Assembly (NCBI GenBank): GCA_027475525.1
Contig: JAMWFC010000077.1
Span: forward strand, 1,240,001 to 1,304,000
From: Macrolepiota albuminosa
Lineage: Eukaryota; Basidiomycota; Agaricomycetes; Agaricales; Agaricaceae
DNA: 64,000 bases
Reading direction: 5' to 3'
Under the pieces are notes generated by a model. It saw only the letters and a program-made list of their open reading frames with translations. It did no database searches and was not told the DNA's origin. The translations under genes and the position numbers were made by a program. Positions 56,233-64,000 of the stretch are shown here, in pieces. Position 1 is the stretch's first letter. Each line of letters starts with the position of its first letter.

Positions 56233-57206
56233 TATGGCATGATGGACAGAGCAAATAACTGGTGGCATACCCTAAACAAGGGCATAAAATGACTAGGATA
56301 CAGGAGATCTGAGGCTGACCAATCACTGAGGTGCTGAGACAGAGATGGTGAGAAGACAATAACAACCATCTACACAGACAACACCTTGGGCATGTCCTCC
56401 TCAAAAGAGAAGGCCATATGATCACGACATGAACTTGGTGAAAGGTATAAAATTAAAGACCTCAGAGATATCAGATTTCTGCTGGAAATCCATGTGACAT
56501 GAAATAGAAGCCAATGCCTAATCATGCTTGACTAGGAGGAATATCTTAAGAGGACCCTTGAGAAGTTTGGAATGTCAGAGTATACACCAAAATATATGCT
56601 GCTACTATCAGGAATCATACTGAGTAGAATGCAGGCTCTGACCATGGACAAAAAATGCCAATACATGGCAGATAAGCTATATAAGGAAGTTCTGAGGTCA
56701 CTGATGTATGCTCAAGTCAGTATCCAACCCAACATTGCCTTCACAGTAATGTCACTCAGCCATTTTATATTGAATCCCAGTAAGGCTCACTGGCTCACAC
56801 TCACTGCTGGTGCCAGAACCTGTTTCCACCAGAAAATGTGACAAAGAAATGTGTCATACCATTTCTTTGGCAACTTTTTGCCTTAGAAAAAGGCATTTTT
56901 CCATTGTCTCAAATCTTTTTCCCTTGGAAATATGTATGTTGGAAATTGCATGACACATTTCTTCAACACTTTTTCTGATGGAAACAGGTTCTGGCACCAG
57001 CAGTGACTGCAACATGTCATGTGTTACATCAAGGCAACAATCCACAACAAACTACGATACAGGAGCAATAGCTACTTGGATTATGTGCTGCATGGGTACT
57101 ATGACTCAGACTTTGCTGCTGACATTGACACCCAGAAATCAATCTCAGGGGGGTCTTCATTCAAGCAGGTGGACCAACTTGCTGCAGTTCCAAGTTACAA
57201 GATACT
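56233..57206 (+). pseudogene. Copia F reverse transcriptase end and RNase H start
   Basis: Continues RT with YGMMDRANNWWHTLNKGIK and TIYTDNTLGMSSSKEKA (the copia YVDD motif region appears as YTDN). It then reads LRDIRFLLEIHV, YKEVLRSLMYAQVSIQPNIAF, LNPSKAHWLT, MITE, LQHVMCYIKA, YYDSDFAADIDTQKSISG and QLAAVPSYKIL. Chromovirus D is inserted at 57206. The frame resumes at 63411. Confidence 0.85.
56802..57005. mobile_element. 204-bp MITE with CACTG ends
   Basis: Both ends read CACTGCTGGTGCCAGAACCT inward. The inverted repeats are perfect for 26 bp and recognisable for about 60 bp. Flanks are ACT (56799-56801 and 57006-57008), a 3-bp duplication. Removing the element and one ACT restores the copia frame HWLTLQHVMCYIKA. 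A 3-bp duplication with CACTR ends points to the CACTA/EnSpm type, or else PIF/Harbinger. No coding capacity. Confidence 0.88.
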
Positions 57207-57555
57207 TGTCAAGAAAATCACTAAGTACATTCCGATTTCCGATTTACTCTACTTTCGTCGACTCTCCTTATTCAAATTCTCATTCTCCTTTTTCTCCTTT
57301 TCTCCTTTTCTCCTTTTCTTATCTCGTCATACATGACCTCATAAACTGATTCAGTTTCCTATTCTTTATCACTCTATATTCACTTCTCCTTTACATAAAA
57401 TTACATATAAAAACTCTGTCTTCGTTACAAGTCTCTAGGCAATCAACACAGTTGTTTCGTCTCAAATCTCAGTCATCCTAAGTCCTATCTCAAAACTCTG
57501 AATCTAAATCTGCTTATTCTATTTAAATGCTCTAGTTATTATCTGCGCTCTGACA
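57207..57555 (+). repeat. 5' LTR of element D
   Basis: TGTCAAGAAAATC ... GCTCTGACA. It contains TCTCCTTTT repeats, a TATA box and the priming sequence. Confidence 0.97.
57406..57446 (+). promoter_or_regulatory. TATA box and presumed RNA 5' end of element D
   Basis: TATAAAAA at 57406-57413. AGGCAATCAA at 57437-57446, 31 bp downstream, is the reverse complement of 57560-57569 just after the LTR. Transcription is inferred to start near 57437. Confidence 0.7.
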
Positions 57556-57559
57556 AAGT

Positions 57560-57569
57560 TTGATTGCCT
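57560..57569 (+). promoter_or_regulatory. Self-primer binding site of element D
   Basis: TTGATTGCCT, four bases after the LTR end, pairs over 10 bases with 57437-57446. No tRNA-type TGG is present. Confidence 0.65.
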
Positions 57570-57577
57570 CTCGTTAT

Positions 57578-58747
57578 ATGGCCACGACTTCTGTCTATCC
57601 AGACTACAATTCCCCGACCACTCAGCCACCATCCTTAAACCCTGAATACTACGTTCCCCACACCTCTCCTGGAATCGACTTCACTCAACTCACCGGTAAC
57701 TTCGATCCTACAGCAATACCTCTGATGGAGCAAAGTCAAAACCCAGGCACAGCAGGAAACGCTCCTGCTCTCACACCTGAATTCGCTGCAATTCTCGCTC
57801 AGCTTACACATAATCAGACAATGTTGCAAAACAGTCTCATTGACGTCATGAATGAGGTCGCACGCCGTCCCGGTCAACCCGGCCCTGACCAAAACCAATC
57901 TATTCGTGGTAGTCATGTCAAGCTCAGAGACGCACGCATTTTTAATGGCAAGCATAATGACGTTACTCCTTTCTTGTCTGAAGTCAAGCGGATTATCGAA
58001 TTCCACCCACCTTCTTTCCCTGATGATCATTCTAAAGTTCTTTACATCGGTTTGCATCTTAAGGACGGATTACCTATTGAATGGTTCAACCACCTCGAAC
58101 GTAACGAATCACCCTTGCTCTATAATTGGACCGATTTTCTCGCTGCTTTTAGGAAGAAGTTTTCTGATCCCAGTCTCGTACAAAACGCCGAACTTAAACT
58201 TGACGCACTTAAACAGACAGGATCAGCCCATTACTACCTAACTGCATTCATGGAACTCGCTAGCCATCTCGAGATGACCGAACAGACAAAAATCACTCGT
58301 TTTATGAAGGGATTGAAGTCCTCAGTCAAGGATCATTTGGTTAATATAGTTCATCATCCTACCACACTCGAAGATTGGGAACCTTTAGTCATTTCGATCA
58401 ATACAAACCTCCATCAACGCGAAATCGAAAAACGTATCGAAACTGGCAAAAAGAAGATTTCCGGTAACAATCATTCTAGTCAACATTCTATTCCACCCTC
58501 TACCCATACTGTCGCACCCCCTGTCAACGCTAGCTCTACCTCTGACGTTGTACCCATGGAAGTGGATACCATTTCTACTCCGGGAACTTCTAAGGCACGT
58601 GGTCCTCTTACAGCCGCTGAACGTGAACATCGCTTCAAGAACAATCTCTGCTTATATTGCGGCAAGGAAGGTCACAAAGCTGAAGAATGTCGTAAACGCA
58701 AAGCCAAACATGGGGATTTGGGAAAAGCCAAGCCGAAGACCAATTAG
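57578..58747 (+). CDS. Element D Gag (intact frame)
   Basis: A 389-residue Gag from MATTSVYPDYN (an upstream in-frame ATG at 57560 adds six residues). The N-terminus is disordered. The capsid domain (about residues 120-280) has ARIFNGKHNDVTPFLSEVKR, DGLPIEWFNHLERN, FLAAFRKKFSDPS and FMKGLKSSVKDHL, the standard retrotransposon Gag pattern. A single knuckle CLYCGKEGHKAEEC (about 58652-58693) and a lysine-rich tail follow. It ends TAG 58745-58747. It forms the particle shell and binds the element RNA. No stop or frameshift is seen, unlike every other large gene here. Confidence 0.93.
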   Translation: MATTSVYPDYNSPTTQPPSLNPEYYVPHTSPGIDFTQLTGNFDPTAIPLMEQSQNPGTAGNAPALTPEFAAILAQLTHNQTMLQNSLIDVMNEVARRPGQPGPDQNQSIRGSHVKLRDARIFNGKHNDVTPFLSEVKRIIEFHPPSFPDDHSKVLYIGLHLKDGLPIEWFNHLERNESPLLYNWTDFLAAFRKKFSDPSLVQNAELKLDALKQTGSAHYYLTAFMELASHLEMTEQTKITRFMKGLKSSVKDHLVNIVHHPTTLEDWEPLVISINTNLHQREIEKRIETGKKKISGNNHSSQHSIPPSTHTVAPPVNASSTSDVVPMEVDTISTPGTSKARGPLTAAEREHRFKNNLCLYCGKEGHKAEECRKRKAKHGDLGKAKPKTN

Positions 58748-61700
58748 TTCCGAGGTCTTTGGCGACGACGGATGGAACTGAGTCACTTCCCCGTCGCCGC
58801 ATACAGCCGAAATTTGTCAGGAACACCAATGGCAAATGGACAGCTCAGTCGACTCTTGCCCCACGCTTTCTTTTATCTACTCATATTCGATTAGCTCCTC
58901 ATAATAGACAACATTTCTTTATTCCCGTCACGTTGCTATTTCCGAAAAGAAAACAAATTTCAACCTATGCACTTGTTGACAGCAGCGCAACGGCCTCCCA
59001 CATATCTGATACATTCTCCTCCCAACATTCTCTTCCATGAGCCCTCAAAAGTTCTCCTGTTCCTATCTATACTATTGACAACCGCCCCATGACTTCCGGT
59101 TTACTTACGCACGACGTCATCACCAAGTTGAAAGTCTGCGAACACCAGGAAGTTATTTGTCTAGGCATTGTTTCAATGCCTTATCCGATAATCTTAGGTT
59201 TGGATTGGTTACAACAACACAATCCATCTATAGATTGGATCCGCGGTCAGTTGTCACTATCCTGCTGCAGACTAAATCACGATTTTCCAGTTACTGCATT
59301 TGGACGGGGCTACGGTCCTCTAAAACCAGGTGCTCACTCTGCACTTTCTGTTGGCTCCCTTGGCCTAGGCTTAGGTCTTCCCAAGATGCCTCCTTCTGAT
59401 CTTTGTAGGCTACTTGATCCACCCTCCGACAAGTCACGCCCAAAGTTTGAATATCAATCCACCTTCCCACATTCATCTGCTTCAATTCTAAGACCCCCGA
59501 TTCGGAATGGCATCAGTCGCGAAGAACTTCTTGCAATCTGGACGACACCCTTACTCGACCCTGAACCCGTATATGGACCTAAACCAAAACCTGTGCACAT
59601 CGCTACTTGTTCTCCACAACGATTTAGAAAATACGCCAAGAATCAATCAATATCTTGCATATGGTATTCCACCAACGACGATTTGAAAGTACGCATTAAT
59701 GCTATTTCGAATTGCTTACCTCCCGATATTAGTTCTCCCACACATCCACCTCCCGAACCGCCTCCATCATCATTATCTGAAAATGAGAAAGAACTGCGAA
59801 ATTTGGTACCTCAACAATTTCACACGTACCTCAATGTCTTCGACCCTGTCGAAGTCAAGAAACTTCTGGATCACCGACCTTATGATATTAGCATCGACAT
59901 TGAGGACGGTAAAACACCTCCTTTCGGTCCCATTTATTCACTTTCACAAGACGAACGACAAGCCCTCTTCGAATATATTGAAGAACAACTCGCAAAAGGG
60001 TTTATTCGTCGATCTACCTCATCCGCAGCATCACCTATTCTGTTTGTACGACGTAAGACAGGAGATCTCCGTCTCTGTGTGGACTATCGAGGTCTAAATG
60101 CCATAACGAAGAAAAATCGTTATCCCCTTCCCCTTACGTCAGATCTTTTAGATCATGTTCAAGGGTGCAACAAGTTTACCGTTATTGATCTGAAGAACGC
60201 CTTCAATTTAATTCGTGTCAAGGCAGGCGACGAATGGAAAACTGCTTTCCGTACCCACCTCGGATTATTTGAATATACTGTCATGCCTTTTGGACTCACA
60301 AACGCCCCGGCAACTTTTCAAGCATTTATTCAAGACGTTTTACGTGACATTCTCGACATCTGGTGTGTTGTCTATTTAGATGACATTCTGATATTCTTGT
60401 GACCAAGTGAAGATCATGAAGAACGAGTCAAGGCGGTTCTCAAATGCCTCTCCGATGCAAACTTGTTCGCCAATGCCAAAAAATGCGAATTTGAGAAATC
60501 CCAAGTTGAGTACTTAGGCTATATAATTTCGGCTAATGGTGTCCAGATGAATCCGAAGAAACTAGACACCATAGCGAAATGGCCATTGCCCTCCTCAGTT
60601 AAACAAGTCCAACGATTTCTCAGGTTCTGCAATTTCTACCGAGATTTCATACCTCGATACTCCGAAATCTGTCTTCCATTGCATACCTTGACTACAAAAC
60701 AAGCAAAATCGAAATTCCCGGGACTAAATTCCATTGCGCGCGAAGCATTTGAAAAACTTAAGATTACGTTTACGACAGCGCCGGTTCTTCAGCACTTTAA
60801 CCCGGAACTTCCGTCTACTATTGTCACGGATGCATCCGATTTTGCTCTGTCAGCCATCCATCTGCAACCTGACTCAAACTCTTTGCTTCATCCTGTCGCT
60901 TATTATTCCCGCAAATTAGCACCGGCAGAAATCAATTATGAAATTCACGATAAGGAACTACTGGGCGTAGTAGAAGCTTTTCGCGAGTGGCGTTCATGGC
61001 TTATAGGATCGCCACATACGATCACAACAATCACAGATCATTCTAATTTGAAATATTTTATGACGTCAAGACTCCTGAACCGACGCCAGGCTCGCTGGGC
61101 CTCATTCCTATCTGAATTCGACTTTCAATTGGATTACGCGCCAGGTGCCAAGAACCCGGCGGACGCAGCATCCAGACGACCGGATTATGAGCCTCAAGAG
61201 GGGGATGAAACTATCGTTACTCAACGTCAAGCTTTACTTAACCTCTACCACACCGCACGAATTTTTCCTTCCGATACTCATTCCATCACACCTCCGCCTT
61301 CCATCAATTCCCTTTCCTCATTCACTTTTGATAATTCAGAACTGCTAAACGAATTTAAAGCCGCTTATCGCACCGACACCGAATGGCGTACTCTCCTACA
61401 ACGAAGTGACAAATCCATTACCCAGCAAGGCGACTTAATCTTTCATAATGGACGCCTTTTTGTTCCTTCATCACTCCGAGCAAAGATCCTCCATTCTCGT
61501 CATGATTCTGTTATTTCGGGCCACCCTGGCCGTGCAGGAACTTATGACAACCTCTGCCGAGATTTCTCATGGCCCGGAATGCAAACTTACTCTTGTGCCT
61601 ATGTTAAATCCTGCGATATTTGTGCACGCACCAAGAACACAACCCACAGACCTTATGGACTTCTCCAGCCCCTCGATATTCCAGACCGCCCTTGGCGCTC

Positions 61701-62982
61701 AATTTCCATGGACTTTATTACTAAACTTCCTCCCTCGCATGGTTACGACTCAATTTGGGTAATATGCGACTGTATGACTAGAGCGGCGCATTTCATCCCA
61801 ATCTGCGAATCTATGGATGCACCGGAGTTAGCCCGAGTTTACCTGGATAGAGTGTTCCGATACCACAGTTTTCCTCAATCTATAGTCTCTGACCGAGGGT
61901 CAATTTTTGTCTCTTCCTTTCTGACAAACCTTATGTCCCTTGTGGGCACTAGAATGCGCCCGTCCACAGCTTACCACCCTCAAACCGACGGGCTTACGGA
62001 ACGTACTAATCAAACTCTCGAGACGTACTTGCGCAGCTACACCTCTTATCAACAGGACGACTGGGTTGACTACCTCGCCTTAGCCGAATTTTCCTTCAAT
62101 AATCATACAAATTCCTCGACACAGCAAACCCCATTTTACGCCAACCTCGGATACCATCCTGACTTTGAGGTCAAATTGACCAAACGCACAACCAACCCTG
62201 CCGCTACAGACCTTGCAAATCGCCTTCAAGAGATACACAAGGAACTTCGTTTAGAATTAGGTCAGGCCAACGATTACATGGCAAAATATTACGACCGACA
62301 TCACACACCTGCTCCTAAACTGGAATGTGGCAACTACGTATGGTTACTACGTCGAAATATTAAAACCACGCGACCTTCTGACAAGCTAGATTACCGATGT
62401 CTTGGACCATTCAAGATTTTGGCCCGTCATGGCCAGTCATCCTACCTTCTTGAACTCCCTTCCTCCTACTCGAGACTTCATCCAGTCTTTCACGTTTCTC
62501 TCCTCGAACCCTGGACACCTACTTCGATCATTCCTAATTGTACTTCTACAACTTCCCCTCCGACCGACGTTATCCCAGACCAACCTCGTGATATCTCGTC
62601 CATCATCGACACGCGAAAAATAGGCCGGCGTTACGATTACTTTGTTTCATGGAAGAACTTCCCTGAATCCGAGAATTCCTGGATTCCTCTAACAGATATA
62701 TCATCAGATCTATTCGAGGTAATTGAACATTGGCATCGCCGGAATCCCAGAAGACCAAAACCCCCACAAATCTATTTCGATCGGGTGCCTAGAACGACAT
62801 TACCAGACCCCGTTGTTCACTCCGACACATTGATCGACCACCCAACTCGAGCTCCGTCGCCTCCTCCTCCGCCATCTCAATGGGACTTCGAACCTCCAAG
62901 AGAAACCACTACACGATCAGGACGCATCGCACGCCCACCTCAATCGAAAGATTACGTCGACTCAATCCTAAAGAGGGGGTAA
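58696..62982 (+). pseudogene. Element D pol: protease, RT, RNase H, integrase, chromodomain
   Basis: One frame from 58696 (52 nt inside gag) to TAA 62980-62982, broken only by TGA at 59038-59040 and 60400-60402. Protease: YALVDSSATASHI (D-S-G is D-S-S, a G to A change) and YPIILGLDWLQQHNPSIDW. RT: LRLCVDYRGLNAITKKNRYP and CVVYLDDILIF (YLDD intact, about 60373-60384). RNase H: VTDASDFALSA and TDHSNLKYF. Integrase: HSRHDSVISGHPG ... CDICARTK finger, then MDFITKLPPS, SDRGSIFVSS and GLTERTNQTLE for D, D, E. The chromodomain (about 62590-62720) reads ISSIIDTRKIGRRYDYFVSW and NSWIPLTDI, which would guide integration to marked chromatin. About 1,428 codons. Confidence 0.93.
58720..58726 (+). promoter_or_regulatory. 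Candidate -1 frameshift site, GGGAAAA
   Basis: In Gag phase the bases read ttG GGA AAA, the X XXY YYZ pattern. Slipping back one base enters the pol frame, which is open from 58696. It lies 18 nt before the Gag stop. A 7-bp stem (GGCGACG 58761-58767 with CGTCGCC 58792-58798) lies 34 nt downstream, further than usual. Confidence 0.6.
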
Positions 62983-62984
62983 AA
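62971..62984 (+). other. Polypurine tract of element D
   Basis: AAGAGGGGGTAAAA ends exactly before the 3' LTR and contains the pol stop codon. Confidence 0.8.
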
Positions 62985-63410
62985 TGTCAAGAAAATCACT
63001 AAGTACATTCCGATTTCCGATTTACTCTACTTTCGTCGACTCTCCTTATTCAAATTCTCATTCTCCTTTTTCTCCTTTTCTCCTTTTCTCCTTTTCTTAT
63101 CTCGTCATACATGACCTCATAAACTGATTCAGTTTCCTATTCTTTATCCTCCTTTTCTCCTTTTCTCCTTTTCTTATCTCGTCATACATGACCTCATAAA
63201 CTGATTCAGTTTCCTATTCTTTATCGCTCTATATTCACTTCTCCTTTACATAAAATTACATATAAAAACTCTGTCTTCGTTACAAGTCTCTAGGCAATCA
63301 ACACAGTTGTTTCGTCTCAAATCTCAGTCATCCTAAGTCCTATCTCGAAACTCTGAATCTAAATCTGCTTATTCTATTTAAACGCTCTAGTTATTATCTG
63401 CGCTCTGACA
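62985..63410 (+). repeat. 3' LTR of element D
   Basis: 426 bp as assembled. The excess over the 5' LTR is exactly the 77-bp duplication at 63072-63225. Confidence 0.97.
63072..63225. repeat. 77-bp exact tandem duplication 23 (D 3' LTR)
   Basis: 63072-63148 equals 63149-63225. The 5' LTR has this segment once, which gives an internal control for the single-copy state. Confidence 0.98.
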
Positions 63411-63720
63411 ATACTATATTGACATCCACCACCAAAGTGGAATACATCGCATTGGAAAAGGCAGCAGAACAAATAATGTGGATGTTTGCAGCACTGGTAG
63501 AGGTGAGGGCAGGCACACCCTAGCCAGTGGGGTTAAAAGGGGACAACAACAGATCAATATCAATCGCAGAGAACAAATGGAACCACAACAGGGTAAAATC
63601 TATAGACGTGTGACACCATTTTATCAGACATTCAGTTGAAGAAGGCAAGATATTGATTTCATATGTGCCAAGTTGCTACCCCAGCCCCAATACGACAAAC
63701 TATGCGCAGCACTCCATCTC
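63411..63720 (+). pseudogene. Copia F RNase H, second part
   Basis: Resumes with ILTSTTKVEYIALEKAAEQIMWM, then GDNNRSISIAENKWNHNRVKSIDV and HHFIRHSVEEGKILISYVPS, the conserved end of Ty1/copia pol. Stops after RAGTP and SIDV show decay. Coding similarity ends at about 63720. Confidence 0.87.
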
Positions 63721-64000
63721 TTTGATGAGTAATGTGTCCAGCAAGCCTGGAAGAGTATTGTGCATTGGGGATTGCAGTATGCACCACATCTCACATGACC
63801 AATGCCACTGTTACAGAGGGAATGGAAGTGGAATCTCTAACATATCTCAGTCTTGGCCCATTCTTAACACCTATTTATCCTATGTCATCCCATTTGTTCA
63901 TGTGTTTTGTTAGGCTTTCTATGGCATACTTTGAGTTGCTTTTGATGTAGGTCACTCAGTTACACAGGTCTACCATGGCACAAACCAGACCTAGGAAACA
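63721..64000. other. End of copia F, 3' LTR not reached
   Basis: No recognisable coding after the RNase H. The sequence does not contain the TGTCAGGGGAC start of the putative 5' LTR, so the element should continue past the window. Confidence 0.45.

Larger units (their letters stand above)
57207..63410 (+). mobile_element. Ty3/gypsy chromovirus D (Tf1/sushi-like)
   Basis: LTRs 57207-57555 (349 bp) and 62985-63410 (426 bp, or 349 without a 77-bp duplication), TSD ATACT (57202-57206 and 63411-63415). It has Gag with one CCHC knuckle, a -1 overlapping pol with all domains and a chromodomain, a self-priming site and a PPT. It is inserted in the RNase H of copia F. The two LTRs differ at three sites, all CpG in the right copy and TG/CA in the left. 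Two TGA stops in pol are the only breaks, so it is a young copy. Confidence 0.97.
51603..64000 (+). mobile_element. Decayed Ty1/copia element F, runs off the window
   Basis: Plus-strand remnants in copia order: zinc knuckle, protease, integrase, RT, RNase H, with integrase before RT. It is interrupted by a Tc1 element (54548-56230), a MITE (56802-57005) and chromovirus D (57207-63410). Frames join exactly across each insertion when one target copy is kept. Stops occur about every 10-20 codons, so it is old. The 3' LTR is not reached by position 64000. Confidence 0.85.

Noticed and set aside
58761..58798. The hairpin downstream of GGGAAAA as a frameshift stimulator
   Set aside because: It starts 34 nt after the slippery site, whereas known stimulators begin about 5-9 nt after. 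I mention it but do not count it as support.

Overview
The window looks like a chromosome segment from a filamentous basidiomycete, most likely an agaricomycete. Three things point that way: a decayed DUF6534-type membrane protein gene with short introns at 1159-2960; retrotransposons of fungal type (Tad-like LINEs, Ty3/gypsy chromoviruses, a Ty1/copia element and a Tc1 transposon); and three 45-50 bp introns with GTAAGT donors and CTRAY branch sites in one element. I see no intact host gene, rRNA, tRNA or CRISPR array. About 60 of the 64 kb is a layered nest of transposons, as expected of heterochromatin.

Layout. 1-3332: AT-rich host DNA with the DUF6534 pseudogene. 3333-13612: an old LINE (G), broken by a candidate solo LTR (12234-13146) and by a nearly full-length younger LINE (I, 4418-11840, 16-bp target duplication, poly-A tail). 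14236-17049: an old, decayed gypsy element (E). 17050-51582: gypsy element B on the minus strand, inserted in E (TSD ATTAA) and itself split by sister element A (20146-32645, minus strand, TSD ATAGC) and chromovirus C (33722-44576, plus strand, TSD ACATC). 51603-64000: a decayed copia element (F), interrupted by a Tc1 element (54548-56230), a 204-bp MITE (56802-57005, TSD ACT) and chromovirus D (57207-63410, TSD ATACT). F runs off the right end.

Biology of note. A and B carry two extra sense ORFs (X1 and X2) between integrase and 3' LTR that I do not recognise. C carries a spliced antisense gene in the same interval and two tandem protease domains. C and D each have a sequence just after the 5' LTR that is the reverse complement of a site in the LTR about 30 bp downstream of a TATA box, the arrangement expected of Tf1-type self-priming. 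D has a correctly phased GGGAAAA slippery site at the gag-pol overlap. Almost all LTR differences in A and D, and many premature stops throughout, are CpG to TpG/CpA changes.

Quality warning. At 23 places the sequence contains a direct repeat of period 77 bp (21 exact, two with a single-base difference). Seventeen are in element A. Unrelated sequences all duplicated with the same 77-bp period are best explained by unmerged k=77 contig overlaps in a short-read assembly. Collapsing them makes the D LTRs equal in length (349 bp) and brings X1 and X2 of element A to multiples of three. Most frame breaks in element A are therefore probably artefacts.
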